Positions 9,000-18,016 of a stretch of 64,000 bases of DNA are shown here, piece by piece. Position 1 is the stretch's first letter; each line of letters opens with the position of its first letter. Made by a program: the position numbers and the translations under genes. A model generated the notes under the pieces. That model worked only from the letters and a program-made list of their open reading frames with translations. It made no database searches and was not told the DNA's origin. Source of the DNA: Paraburkholderia caballeronis (lineage in GTDB: Bacteria; Pseudomonadota; Gammaproteobacteria; Burkholderiales; Burkholderiaceae). The DNA is taken from positions 1,860,001 to 1,924,000 of the forward strand of contig NZ_FNSR01000001.1 of the NCBI RefSeq assembly GCF_900104845.1, written 5' to 3'.

Positions 9000-9839
9000 T
9001 CAGGCAGTGAGTCGCATGTCGATATTATCGGACTCCAGCCAGGCTCGACGGACCGTGGCCGGAGGTTGGTAACGATGGGCACTATGCGGCCGCCTCTCGT
9101 TGTAGAACTGGCGCCATTGCTCGATGAGCATTTTGGCCTCGGCGCGGCTGCGGAACCATTCGCGATTCAGCAGTTCGTCACGCAGTTTGCCGTTGAAGCT
9201 TTCGACGAAGCCATTCTGCCAGGGGCTGCCCGGCGTGATGAAGGCCGGGCCAATCGAGGCGTCACGCAGCCAGCGCATGACCCGCGCGGCGGTAAATTCC
9301 GCGCCGTTGTCCGACCGGATGAATGCCGGCTTGCCATACAGCCGCATCAGCCTCGACAGCACCAGAATCACGTCCTGCGAACGCAGGCTGGCACCGACCT
9401 CGATTGCCAGGCATTCCCGGGTGTACTCGTCGATCACGCACAGCATTTTCAAGACACGGCCGTCGACCAGTTGATCGTGGACGAAGTCGTAACTCCAGAC
9501 CGAATTGGGCTTTGTCGCGCCAGGCAGGCGGATATCGCTGCCGCAGCGCCGCCGGCGCGGCCGCCGCTTCGGGATGTTCAGCTTCAGCGCACGCCACATC
9601 CGGCGCACGCGCGATTCGCCCAGCGACAGCCACGCCGAGATACGGCGATACCCAAAGCGCGGCACTTCCTGGGACGCCGCGATCAACTGCTCCTCCAGAA
9701 GCCGGTCCTTCTCCGGCTGTCTGGGCGTATAGGCCGGCACCCGGCGACTCAGCCCCAGGTAACGACATGCCTTGCGTTGTGACAGCCCCCGGCGGGTCAG
9801 GACTTCCAGCGCTTCGCGCCGGCCCGTCGGGGTGCTCAT
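9000..9839 (-). CDS. IS3-family transposase OrfB (DDE integrase domain)
   Basis: This is a 279-residue transposase subunit. An HTH_21-like region (about residues 40-95) is followed by an rve integrase core with the catalytic triad Asp118 (S-Y-D-F-V-H-D), Asp177 (R-S-D-N-G-A-E-F) and Glu213 ([13 protein letters not shown]). It is probably made mainly as an OrfAB fusion by -1 frameshifting at the A-run where orfA ends. The ATG of orfB overlaps the orfA stop. The gene looks intact. Confidence 0.92.
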   Translation of the reverse strand: MSTPTGRREALEVLTRRGLSQRKACRYLGLSRRVPAYTPRQPEKDRLLEEQLIAASQEVPRFGYRRISAWLSLGESRVRRMWRALKLNIPKRRPRRRRCGSDIRLPGATKPNSVWSYDFVHDQLVDGRVLKMLCVIDEYTRECLAIEVGASLRSQDVILVLSRLMRLYGKPAFIRSDNGAEFTAARVMRWLRDASIGPAFITPGSPWQNGFVESFNGKLRDELLNREWFRSRAEAKMLIEQWRQFYNERRPHSAHRYQPPATVRRAWLESDNIDMRLTA

Positions 9840-10099
9840 TTTTTTCGGCTGAACTCCTTCAGCCCGTCGATCACCAGCAGTTGCTCGGCAATCAGGCGCT
9901 TGAGCCGATCGTTTTCCGATTCAAGCTCTTTGAGACGCCGGGCTTCAGCGACATCCATGCCGCCGAACCTGTTTCGCCAGCGGTAGAACGTCTGTTCCGT
10001 GATGTTGTGCCGTTTGCACAGATCCTTCACCGCCTCCTCGCGGCTCTCGGCTTCCCGCAGGATGCGGATGATCTGTTCGTCGGTGTGGCGCTTCTTCAT
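9836..10099 (-). CDS. IS3-family transposase OrfA
   Basis: This is an 87-residue protein with an N-terminal HTH_Tnp_1 helix-turn-helix ([17 protein letters not shown]) and a leucine-zipper-like coil ([16 protein letters not shown]). It binds the IS ends and is fused to OrfB by frameshift. The gene ends CGA-AAA-AAA-TGA, a run of seven A that is a classic -1 slippery site, with the orfB ATG inside it. The ribosome site AAGGAGAA precedes the start. Confidence 0.92.
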   Translation of the reverse strand: MKKRHTDEQIIRILREAESREEAVKDLCKRHNITEQTFYRWRNRFGGMDVAEARRLKELESENDRLKRLIAEQLLVIDGLKEFSRKK

Positions 10100-10297
10100 C
10101 GAGTTCTCCTTGCCTACAGGATAAGAGAACTCACTTGCCGTTTGGCTACATGATCCGTCTCAGGTCATGTTGTCATCGTTTTTCGGAATTCCTCACTAAA
10201 AATAATAATCTTTAGTTGTCCGTAATAGATTTTCATAGCATGCAGGTTAGCTTGAAAGCTCTGGAAACCAGATTGGCTCACGCTGGTGCAGCCGCTA

Positions 10298-11344
10298 TTA
10301 AGGCGTTGGCTCGCCGTCTAAATCGCCAGTGGATCCAGCCTTGATGTTTATGGCACCAGCATGGAGTTGTTCAGTGCCTAATGCCTCCTGAGGCAGCCAC
10401 GTGCCAGCAGACCAAATTGCTTCTAGTTTTGTGGCCAGCTCTGCGCCGAGCCAAGCAGCTGCCAGTCCGGCTGCATAGGTTGCACACTCTGGCTTTTCAC
10501 GCCGCACGCCGTTCGCAAGCAACCAGCGGTACAACGGGAGTGCCGCAGAAACGGTCGGATAGCCTGGCTCGACGGAGCGGTTGAAGTCCACGGGAATCGA
10601 TAAGCCCTTCGGGTCCAGGTCGCCGAAGTATTCCGCTGAAGAAGCTCCTGTTTCCTGCATCGCTTGGTGCAACGCTCGCCCAGTGAGCCTGAAGTTTTCA
10701 CCTCCGCCATAGATGACCGCCGTGTATCGTCGCGCGGTCTCGTTCCATTCGGCGAAGCTCCAGTACGTGTTGTGGTTTTCGACAACGAGCACGGATTTTC
10801 CAGGCGCATCAACCTTGCGATAGGGCAGCGGCTGGGGTACCCGGAAGCAACCGATGACGGAGAGTGGAAGCCGACCGCCAAAGAGAAAGTCCTCGGCAGA
10901 CATGCTGTCGAGCCGCTTCTCGTCGCCGAAGATTTCCAAGGAACGTTCCTTGATCGGAACCGAGGAGAAAGCCCCTCGGCGTCGGAGCAGGAAGTCATTG
11001 ATGGGCCGTAGCGCTGACAACTGCGATGGCCTCAACTCCGGCCAGAACCCTAGCTCCGGGGCCCAGGTCACGTCGGCATGGTTTACAGAAACCTTGGGGC
11101 GAGGCGAGCTCTTCAATGTGATCCAAAGTGGAAGAGCGGGCGAGCCGGTCTGTTCCCAACTTCTGGCAGCAGGTAGTGAGATGGCGCCGTCAGCTTCCAG
11201 CTCTTTCAGCGCCCTCAGTAGCATCACACCGCGGTCTGGGCTGTTCTGGACATCTGGGTACAGCGAGAAGTAGTGTCGACGCAGTTCGTCGAGCGGCACA
11301 CGCTTGCGCGGCGACGACAGCAGCGCTTCAAGAAACTCGCTCAA
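10298..11344 (-). CDS. jetD: JetD-like TOPRIM nuclease subunit of a Wadjet-type system
   Basis: This is a 348-residue protein with an N-terminal winged-helix/arm region of the DUF3322 type and a C-terminal TOPRIM domain of the DUF2220 / topoisomerase VI A type. The metal-binding residues are visible: Glu189 in V-L-V-V-E-N and Asp242/Asp244 in Y-F-G-D-L-D-P-K-G. In Wadjet systems JetD cleaves plasmid DNA after the JetABC motor has extruded it. The start is taken as TTG at 11342-11344, which overlaps the jetC stop as TTGA and has GAGGAG eight bases upstream inside jetC. A longer open frame reaching 11542 lies within jetC and has no ribosome site. It is the last gene of the operon. Confidence 0.8.
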   Translation of the reverse strand: MSEFLEALLSSPRKRVPLDELRRHYFSLYPDVQNSPDRGVMLLRALKELEADGAISLPAARSWEQTGSPALPLWITLKSSPRPKVSVNHADVTWAPELGFWPELRPSQLSALRPINDFLLRRRGAFSSVPIKERSLEIFGDEKRLDSMSAEDFLFGGRLPLSVIGCFRVPQPLPYRKVDAPGKSVLVVENHNTYWSFAEWNETARRYTAVIYGGGENFRLTGRALHQAMQETGASSAEYFGDLDPKGLSIPVDFNRSVEPGYPTVSAALPLYRWLLANGVRREKPECATYAAGLAAAWLGAELATKLEAIWSAGTWLPQEALGTEQLHAGAINIKAGSTGDLDGEPTP

Positions 11345-14300
11345 GCCGTGAACTCCTCGGGTACGTCGTTGAGCTTCAGGTTCGCGAACTCGAGGTGCCA
11401 GCGTCTCGTCTTGCTGTTCTGTCCTGCACGGCGCAGGCGGATGAATCGCTGAAACTCGCCGAGAGCGTTGAAGTCCTGGAGTGCCGTGGCGAATATCAAC
11501 TGGACGTCCATGGCCTCGGCCAGCAGCCGTTGGGCGCGCCACATGGCGGGGCTGGTGGCCTTCGCGAACGGGTTGTCGAGGATAAGGGGGCCGCCGGCGA
11601 TGCGATGTACCTGCGCGTGGTTCTCAGCCCGCAACTGGTTGATGACCAGGTACAGGAACATCGCCATGACAACGCCTTCGCCACCAGAGTTCGAAACCCG
11701 CTCAACCGGTACGTACTGCTCTGTCTCCTCGATGGACATCTTCAGGACTTGCAGTCCCAGTGGACGCCCATAAACGCGCGCCACGGCGTCGGCGATGAGG
11801 TCTGTACCGCGCGGGGGGAACACGTTCGTATCAACCAACGTGTCGAGGTAGGCGCTGAGGGTTTGGCGTCGCGTCTCGACTGGGACCGTGCCGAAGTTTG
11901 CCCGCATCTTTAGGACTTGCTTGCCACCGACGTAGGGGGCACCCACTGGCACTGACTTGTCCTTGCTCGTCGCGCGATTGAGCGTCGTGATGGCTGAGCG
12001 GACGACGGCAAGTACCTCCTCGACACAGGCATCGAAGTCAGCTTGCATCGACTGTAGCGTTGCCTCGGTTGTCGCGATGCGATCGTCCAGATGCTCCAGG
12101 AGCCGTTTCGCGTCCGTACACGCGGCACCGAACTCGTTGGCGACCATCTGCTGCGCGACATCGGGGTCGACCTCGCGGAACGATTGCTCCGATGCAGCCG
12201 CTTTGACGAGGTCGAAGGTAGCGCGGGCCTTCGTCTGCAGATTGCTGACGCCTTGGTTTTTCCCCGTGTAGTCCTTCAGCAGCGCGTTGACTTGGTTGCT
12301 GGCGTCGGCTTCGAGAACAAGGCTGTCGGGGTCCGGCACATCCAAGGTCATTCCCACTTGGGCACCGATTTCCGCTGCGATGAGCATAGGATCGGGCCTG
12401 TCTTCAAATCCCATGCTGCTGCGCAGCAGCGCCTCAATCTTTCCGTCGGCCTCCGCGGCCGCGCGTTTCCGATTGGCTCGGTCCACGGCCTGGTTCGCGG
12501 CGTCGTTGGCCACACGCATCCGTTCCAACGCTGCGTTCACGCGGTTCTCGGCCTCTGCCATGAGCGCGGACAGGGCATCTAGGTTCAAAGCCTCGTGAGC
12601 GGGTACTGCGGGGCCGAGGTCCGTTTTATTCGAGTCAAACCACTTCTTTGACTCGCCGTTTACGACCTGCAGATTCGAGGCGGAGTTTACCTGCGCTGGC
12701 TTGGCCTCTTCCAGCGCAGTCTCAACGTTGGCCAACGCCTCTTCATGGTTCATGTTCAGGAAGGGAACAAGGTCCGCCATCTGGACCCCCTTGAATTCAC
12801 GGGTGAACTCCTTGGCCTTGTTCTCGCGCCGTTTTCGAGCATCTTCCAGTTTGTGCGCTAATACCCCCAGTCGATCCCTTTCTTCGGCCAGATAGGCCGC
12901 TTCTGCATCGCTGTAGATGCGGCGCAACGTCTCTACAGGCCGCGGGTTCTGCAACAGTTGTTCGTGAGCCGGGTAGTCCTTGTCATAGTGAGCAACGCCC
13001 GCACGCTCTTCGCCCGCGACCTTGAGTTCATGGTCAGTGCTCACGCGCAACCCATGATCGCGGTCGTGCTCACCCTGCAGTCGCTCAAGGCCCTCATCGG
13101 CTGCGGATTTGCTTTCCTGTGCTGCGATGATGCCTTGCGCTATCTCTTCTAGTCGATGGACGCGCTCCGCATGGCCGACTTCGTGTTCGTTCTGGAACGT
13201 GAGAACTGCTGCGGAAGACAGAAGTGCAGCTTGTCGTCTCGCATCGGCGGTCTGGGCTTGCAGCTCCAGCTCTTGTGCCTTCTCATCTAGCCCAAGCGCG
13301 AGCGATTCGAGGGACTCCGCGCGTGCTGTCGCTGCTGCTGCGTCTTCTTCGAGGGTTACCTTTTCGGCTCGTGCCTGTCCAAGTTTTCCGTCGCCGAATT
13401 CTTTCGCATACGTATCAAGCTCGTGAATGGCCTTCAGCGTTTGGTCGTGGCGCTGCCGATATGCGGCCCGGCGCTCGTTTTCATCGGCGACGCGGAGTTC
13501 GAGGTTCGAGCCCAGCTTGGCAGCAGCTTCGACGTTGAAGGCCGAATCGTCCTCGGCAGGAACGACCAGACGCTCCGACGGTTGCGCTGCGGGCTCAAGG
13601 GTTGCCACTGACACCACCACGGGACGCGCAGGCCGCCGTGCCTCCCAGGCGACGGCCCTGGCCTTGTCAAGTTCCGTGGATGCCACGGAGACGCCGAGGA
13701 AGCGGGCGGGGTCACTGACGACGAGCGCCCGGGCCTTGGCGGTATCCGGCAGGGCTCGTGAGATGTATTCGTTATAGGCTTTGGCCGAGCGCACTCCTGC
13801 CTGTAGAAGCGTCTCGACGACGAATGCAACGTCGATGCTGTAGCCAGCAACCCCAGTTTCATCAATAGCCTGCTTAGTGGCGCGCAGTTCCGCCAAGCGA
13901 ACGTCTCCCAGAGACATTTGTCTTGCCGACTCAGCGACGATCTCGCGTAGGCGGGTAGGCAAGGCCGCGGACAATGGGTCGACGCGGTCGGATTCGGCAG
14001 CGTTCAGAAGGGCAGGTAGTTGTGCCAGGCGCTCGAGCTCGGCTTCCCCTCGTGCGATGAACTCGCCGAGTGTCCGTGCCTCGCCGACCAATTTGGCTGC
14101 GCGGATGTTCTCCGCTGCAGTGATCTGTCGATGCTCGCGTGCCTCTTTGGCGCAGCGTTGCTGCGATGCACGATGCAGGTCACGCTCGGAAGCCGCGGTT
14201 GCAGCTTCAGAATTCAGTCGTTCAAGCGCCTCTGCAGTTGTCTCGTCGGGTCCGAGAAAGGTCCCATCGACTTCAAGAGCTTGCCTACGACGCGCGTAGG

Positions 14301-15747
14301 AGTCCTCGGCCGCTTGAAGTTTCGAGCGTTCTCCTACCTGACGGAGTTCGTCAGATTCGGCTTGCATTCGTTGCTTGCGAAGGGTTGTGCGTGCCTCCTC
14401 CCGCGCGGTAGCTCGCTCATCGAGCATTTGGAGCACTGCCTTCAGTCGCTGTTCTTCGTTGAACAGTGCTCGGCGCAACAGCGCCCCTTGAATCTCGACG
14501 TGGTCCTTCGTCGGTTTGAGATTCGCGCGCTCGGCTTCGGCCAGTGCGTCGAGCTCCTTGAGCTCTTCGTCGATGCCGACAATTTCCTTCTGGAGCCGGG
14601 CGGCCCGGATGAGCCGTTCGTCTCGCTCCAGGTCTCTTACCCGGCCATCGGCAGCCTCCTTGCGCGCCTTTGCCTGCGCGCTCCGCTTCTGATGCCAAGC
14701 CCAGGTGACCGTCGCCTGCTCCTTCGTATGGAACGCCGAGTCCGCAAGCGCAGCCGAAGCCAGTTGTCGCTGGGTCTGCTCGAATTCCGCCTCTCGGTCA
14801 TGGTCGAGGTGCAAGGAGACGGCGCGGGCCTGCAGTGCCTGGACCATCTGAGCGCCCCGAATCAACATTGAGCGCTGTGCAGCCAGCGTCTCGAGGTACA
14901 GCTGGGCCGCTTCGGCGAAAGCGTTCAGCGACGCCCGGAACTGGGTCAGCTCATCACGACGCCTCTGGAACTGAGGCTTGCGGCGATGCTTTTCGCACAC
15001 CGCGACTACCAGCTTGCGTGCTTCGTCGGCTTTCGTCGTGTCGCTGGTCAGGTACAGAAACTTGCGCAGGAATTCGCCTTCCGTCTTGAAGTCGAGGAAA
15101 CCCGTGTCGAAACCGCCTTCCTGGGCCGAGAAGTTGACCTGCATGCGCAGCATATCCAGGTCAATGAGGCGCTCGTCTCTCAGATGCCGCTGCCACTCCG
15201 CTTGGCGATTATGGCTGATGAAAACGTCACCAGGGTAGTTCTTCTGCTGGGTATGTAACCAGCGAGAGAACTCCTGCATGGAGGACGGCGTGGGCTGTGC
15301 CAGACCTGGGGCGGGGATGTCGATCAGGCCAAGGTCGGCGTGCTCCTCGAATGAAAAGAACATGCGGTCGACTTCTGGTGGCTCGGTGTGTGACCTTACC
15401 GCGACTGCCTGACCGGTCACCAGGCGGTAGGGGTTGCCTCCCGCCGTTCTGGACGGCATGAGCCATTCAACGATGATGAAACCGGGTGTGCCATCGTGAG
15501 TGAAGTACTGAGAGAACGTGTTGTGCTTGCTCTGGATGTGCTTGAGAAACCTCTCTTGAGCGGTCTCGAAGCACGAGAACACAAGCCCAATGAGCGTGGT
15601 CTTGCCTCCGCCATTCTCCAAGTTGATGAGCGTGTCGGTGGGTTGGCCGCTGTCTGGGTCGGTCAGCTCGAAGGTCGTCCCTTCGTACCATGCGGTGCGA
15701 TAGCCACAGTTACCCAGGTGTATGCGGGAAATTTTCTGCATGGTCAT
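11341..15747 (-). CDS. jetC: JetC-like SMC/MukB-type ATPase of a Wadjet-type system
   Basis: This is a 1468-residue SMC-like protein. The Walker A motif E-N-G-G-G-K-T-T-L lies at residues 44-52. Long charged coiled coils run at about 260-610 and 745-1170 and flank a non-coiled, hinge-like region at about 620-735. The ABC signature S-N-S-G-G-E-G ends at residue 1358, and the Walker B strand P-L-I-L-D-N-P-F is at 1387-1394. The residue after the Walker B Asp is Asn1392, where SMC ATPases normally carry the catalytic Glu. JetC dimers with JetA and JetB form the loop-extruding motor that recognises circular plasmids. The gene overlaps jetB by ATGA and jetD by TTGA. It is longer than a typical type I JetC, and the subtype could not be fixed by eye. 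Confidence 0.85.
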   Translation of the reverse strand: MTMQKISRIHLGNCGYRTAWYEGTTFELTDPDSGQPTDTLINLENGGGKTTLIGLVFSCFETAQERFLKHIQSKHNTFSQYFTHDGTPGFIIVEWLMPSRTAGGNPYRLVTGQAVAVRSHTEPPEVDRMFFSFEEHADLGLIDIPAPGLAQPTPSSMQEFSRWLHTQQKNYPGDVFISHNRQAEWQRHLRDERLIDLDMLRMQVNFSAQEGGFDTGFLDFKTEGEFLRKFLYLTSDTTKADEARKLVVAVCEKHRRKPQFQRRRDELTQFRASLNAFAEAAQLYLETLAAQRSMLIRGAQMVQALQARAVSLHLDHDREAEFEQTQRQLASAALADSAFHTKEQATVTWAWHQKRSAQAKARKEAADGRVRDLERDERLIRAARLQKEIVGIDEELKELDALAEAERANLKPTKDHVEIQGALLRRALFNEEQRLKAVLQMLDERATAREEARTTLRKQRMQAESDELRQVGERSKLQAAEDSYARRRQALEVDGTFLGPDETTAEALERLNSEAATAASERDLHRASQQRCAKEAREHRQITAAENIRAAKLVGEARTLGEFIARGEAELERLAQLPALLNAAESDRVDPLSAALPTRLREIVAESARQMSLGDVRLAELRATKQAIDETGVAGYSIDVAFVVETLLQAGVRSAKAYNEYISRALPDTAKARALVVSDPARFLGVSVASTELDKARAVAWEARRPARPVVVSVATLEPAAQPSERLVVPAEDDSAFNVEAAAKLGSNLELRVADENERRAAYRQRHDQTLKAIHELDTYAKEFGDGKLGQARAEKVTLEEDAAAATARAESLESLALGLDEKAQELELQAQTADARRQAALLSSAAVLTFQNEHEVGHAERVHRLEEIAQGIIAAQESKSAADEGLERLQGEHDRDHGLRVSTDHELKVAGEERAGVAHYDKDYPAHEQLLQNPRPVETLRRIYSDAEAAYLAEERDRLGVLAHKLEDARKRRENKAKEFTREFKGVQMADLVPFLNMNHEEALANVETALEEAKPAQVNSASNLQVVNGESKKWFDSNKTDLGPAVPAHEALNLDALSALMAEAENRVNAALERMRVANDAANQAVDRANRKRAAAEADGKIEALLRSSMGFEDRPDPMLIAAEIGAQVGMTLDVPDPDSLVLEADASNQVNALLKDYTGKNQGVSNLQTKARATFDLVKAAASEQSFREVDPDVAQQMVANEFGAACTDAKRLLEHLDDRIATTEATLQSMQADFDACVEEVLAVVRSAITTLNRATSKDKSVPVGAPYVGGKQVLKMRANFGTVPVETRRQTLSAYLDTLVDTNVFPPRGTDLIADAVARVYGRPLGLQVLKMSIEETEQYVPVERVSNSGGEGVVMAMFLYLVINQLRAENHAQVHRIAGGPLILDNPFAKATSPAMWRAQRLLAEAMDVQLIFATALQDFNALGEFQRFIRLRRAGQNSKTRRWHLEFANLKLNDVPEEFTA

Positions 15748-16475
15748 ACCGCCTTGCGCTCGGTCGTAGCCAGTTGCGCCATCTCGTAGAGTCGCCGCAA
15801 CGCCAGCTCTCGCAACTGCACACGTAACCGGAAGGTGGGCGTGTAGGTCGCAGCCGCCTCGTCTTCCGCGTCGCGGTCAAGCCGAACTAGGCCGTTCTGC
15901 GCCATCTGGTTCAGCGCAATCTTGACGACGCCGACGACCGAGGCGTGCGACGCTCGCTGACCGGACGGAATTGCTACTGGCAGTGCTGAAATCGTCTCCC
16001 AACCAGGAGCGAGCTCAGGTGGCACGTCCGGCGGAAGGTCGGATGTCTCCTTCAGGCGTCGCGCCAGTGCATAGAGCGTGTCGCGGCAGGTGGCCACAGA
16101 CGCCGGGGGCGGGGAGTAGTTGTCGTCGTCCAGTCCATCAGTCGTTGGGAAGAAGACCGCGGCGATGGCGATGTGAGCAAGCGCGAGTGCGGCCTTCTGG
16201 TCTGGAGTCATGCCGCTGCGGATATCCGTGAGACGCACTGCGAAGCGGCTGTCCTTGGAGGCCGGAACTACAATGAGCCCACGCTGCTCGCTCAAGTCGA
16301 GAATCTGCAGTTCCATGCCGGCCGCAATATCCTCGACGTGCCGTCTGAACGTCGGGTCCGCCCTGCATAGGGCAAGTAGTTCGCGGTACTCCGAGTCGTT
16401 TATAGGCGACAATGTCGTGTGCAGCGCCTTGTAGGTCAGGCGCGCAGCGTTGCGCACGGTAGGTTCTGCGGTCAT
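15744..16475 (-). CDS. jetB: JetB-like (MukE/MksE-type) subunit
   Basis: This is a 243-residue protein placed between the JetA-like and JetC-like genes with ATGA overlaps on both sides, the position of JetB/MksE. It looks like a tandem winged-helix protein: helices early, the beta-rich segment R-G-L-I-V-V-P-A-S-K-D-S-R-F-A-V-R-L, and a second helical half with V-K-I-A-L-N-Q-M-A-Q-N-G-L-V-R-L. JetB normally binds the kleisin JetA and helps it bridge the SMC heads. A longer frame from 16619 overlaps jetA and was not used. The call depends mainly on operon position and fold-like pattern. Confidence 0.72.
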   Translation of the reverse strand: MTAEPTVRNAARLTYKALHTTLSPINDSEYRELLALCRADPTFRRHVEDIAAGMELQILDLSEQRGLIVVPASKDSRFAVRLTDIRSGMTPDQKAALALAHIAIAAVFFPTTDGLDDDNYSPPPASVATCRDTLYALARRLKETSDLPPDVPPELAPGWETISALPVAIPSGQRASHASVVGVVKIALNQMAQNGLVRLDRDAEDEAAATYTPTFRLRVQLRELALRRLYEMAQLATTERKAV

Positions 16476-18016
16476 TCGGACTCTCCCTGGGGAACGAACT
16501 CGAGCGCACTGCCCTGAGCGATGTCGAGATGGAAGGTGTCTCCCGTGAGTTCGACGTTCACGTTCTTGAACTCGTTCTCGGACCGCGCGAACGAGCGGAA
16601 CAGGATGAGAACGAGGCACCGCCGCGTCGTCCGGTCCAGGCCTTCGTCTTCGGCAGCATCCAGCAGTTGGTCGATACGCAGCCGTTGGCCGGTGGAGAAC
16701 TTGCCTGCCAGCCAGTCGTTGGCACGCTGCACGAGTTCCTTTGAAAATTGGTCTGGCAGGGGGGCGAGCTTTTCAATCGAACCTGGGTCAGTCTCGACCT
16801 CTGGGTCTTCCCCTCGCTGCTCCAGTAGCAGGGCGAACGCCGAGTTCAAGTCATACACCCTCGGCCACACCGGTGGGTACAGCGCACTGATGAAGGCATC
16901 CGCCTCTGCCGAGAGTACTCGGGTCGGAAGGTTGACGAGTTGCGGAAGGAGTTGCGGCTCAAGGTCCGGGAGACCGGTGGGCCTGCGTGCGCGGAAGACC
17001 GCGCGCTGCGCCTCGATGAAACGCTCGGGCGCTACGTTGATGTCAGTGACAAGCTGCAGTCGAATGAGGCTGGCGCTACGGATGGTTTCCTTCAACTCTA
17101 CGAGACTCTCGCGCGTCTTCGGCTCATCGGCGCCAAGCAGGGCTTCGCCAACGGCTTCCTCCATGCGGGCGTCTTCGGCTTGGCGCTGACGAACGTGCGT
17201 CCGTGCCTCGTCAAGCCGCCCGGCCATGTCGCGGCTCCAGTTGACGCTGCCTGGCGCTCGATAAGCTTGATAGAGCCGGTCACGAATCAGCTGGCGGTAC
17301 TCGATGGAGTACTTCCGTGCTCGTCGGGCAATCTCGACAGCTGCTTCGAATCGGCCGCGGTGCACGAGCAGGTCGAGCATCTTCTCCATCAGCTCCTGTG
17401 AGTCCTCCGGAGCGAGATCGAGCATTCCCAGGTATACGAGGTAGCCTTCGGCGGTGGGACGGTAACGGTAAACGTCATCAGCGTCTGGTTCGAAGCGGAC
17501 CAGTCGGTATCGGAACGACTTGATCGTGCCTGTAGACGCGTCGAAGAACTCCGCTGTGAACTCCCTGTGGTTGTTAGCCTTGTTGTCGAGCGCGTCGAGG
17601 ACAACTTCCGCGATGCGGCGCGCTTGAGAAGACGTGAGGCCAGGCTTCATGCGGCTGGCGATGTACCCCAGGTGAACCACAACCTCGACCGAGGTACTGC
17701 CGCTGGAGACCGTCGTCGCCTCCATCATCAGGTCAAGGGCAGACAACGCGAGATAGTGGGTGTCGATGCCATGGAACAGCGTCCTATCCGCGCTGCCTTC
17801 ATCGCCAAGCATCGTCTTGTAGCGCTCGAGCTGGAAGATGGGCCGCAGGAGCAACAGGTTGCGCTGCTGACGCGATAGGTCAAGCAGGTCTGTGGAACCG
17901 CCATCCAATTCCACGCTGCCTTCGGAGGATGCCAGCGGCTCAGGATCCGCCGGCACTATCTTGTGCGACGCAAGGTCCTGTTCTGAGTCCAACGATGGCG
18001 TCTCCTGGTGCGGCAC
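16472..18016 (-). CDS. jetA: JetA-like (MukF/MksF-type kleisin) subunit
   Basis: This is a 514-residue, mostly helical acidic protein, the first gene of the four-gene operon. After an acidic, probably flexible N-terminus of about 50 residues come a winged-helix-like region, a helical middle and a C-terminal domain ending L-T-G-D-T-F-H-L-D-I-A-Q-G-S-A-L-E-F-V-P. This order fits a MukF-like kleisin that links the two SMC heads. The GTG at 18014-18016 is chosen as start because AGGAGG lies five bases upstream (18022-18027); an in-frame GTG at 18058 has none. Sequence resemblance to a named Pfam family was not evident by eye, so the name rests on context. Confidence 0.72.
   Translation of the reverse strand: MPHQETPSLDSEQDLASHKIVPADPEPLASSEGSVELDGGSTDLLDLSRQQRNLLLLRPIFQLERYKTMLGDEGSADRTLFHGIDTHYLALSALDLMMEATTVSSGSTSVEVVVHLGYIASRMKPGLTSSQARRIAEVVLDALDNKANNHREFTAEFFDASTGTIKSFRYRLVRFEPDADDVYRYRPTAEGYLVYLGMLDLAPEDSQELMEKMLDLLVHRGRFEAAVEIARRARKYSIEYRQLIRDRLYQAYRAPGSVNWSRDMAGRLDEARTHVRQRQAEDARMEEAVGEALLGADEPKTRESLVELKETIRSASLIRLQLVTDINVAPERFIEAQRAVFRARRPTGLPDLEPQLLPQLVNLPTRVLSAEADAFISALYPPVWPRVYDLNSAFALLLEQRGEDPEVETDPGSIEKLAPLPDQFSKELVQRANDWLAGKFSTGQRLRIDQLLDAAEDEGLDRTTRRCLVLILFRSFARSENEFKNVNVELTGDTFHLDIAQGSALEFVPQGESE

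Larger units (their letters stand above)
8991..10150 (-). mobile_element. IS3-family insertion sequence (IS407-like group)
   Basis: The element is about 1160 bp, bounded by imperfect terminal inverted repeats: TGTAGCCAGTCAGGCAGTGA at 8991 and, on the minus strand from 10150, TGTAGCCAAACGGCAAGTGA. The ends are TG...CA as in the IS3 family. It encodes OrfA and OrfB on the minus strand. The flanking bases are ATTT on the left and TGAT on the right, so there is no 3-4 bp target duplication. Together with the missing integrase 3' half, this suggests a deletion or recombination next to the element. Confidence 0.85.

Noticed and set aside
11345..11542. N-terminal extension of jetD by 66 residues
   Set aside because: It lies entirely inside jetC in another frame, is Arg/Pro-rich and has no ribosome site; the TTG at 11344 has GAGGAG.
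16476..16619. Longer jetB start inside jetA
   Set aside because: The extra 48 residues are a shadow of jetA. The ATG at 16475 overlaps the jetA stop as ATGA and matches the other junctions.
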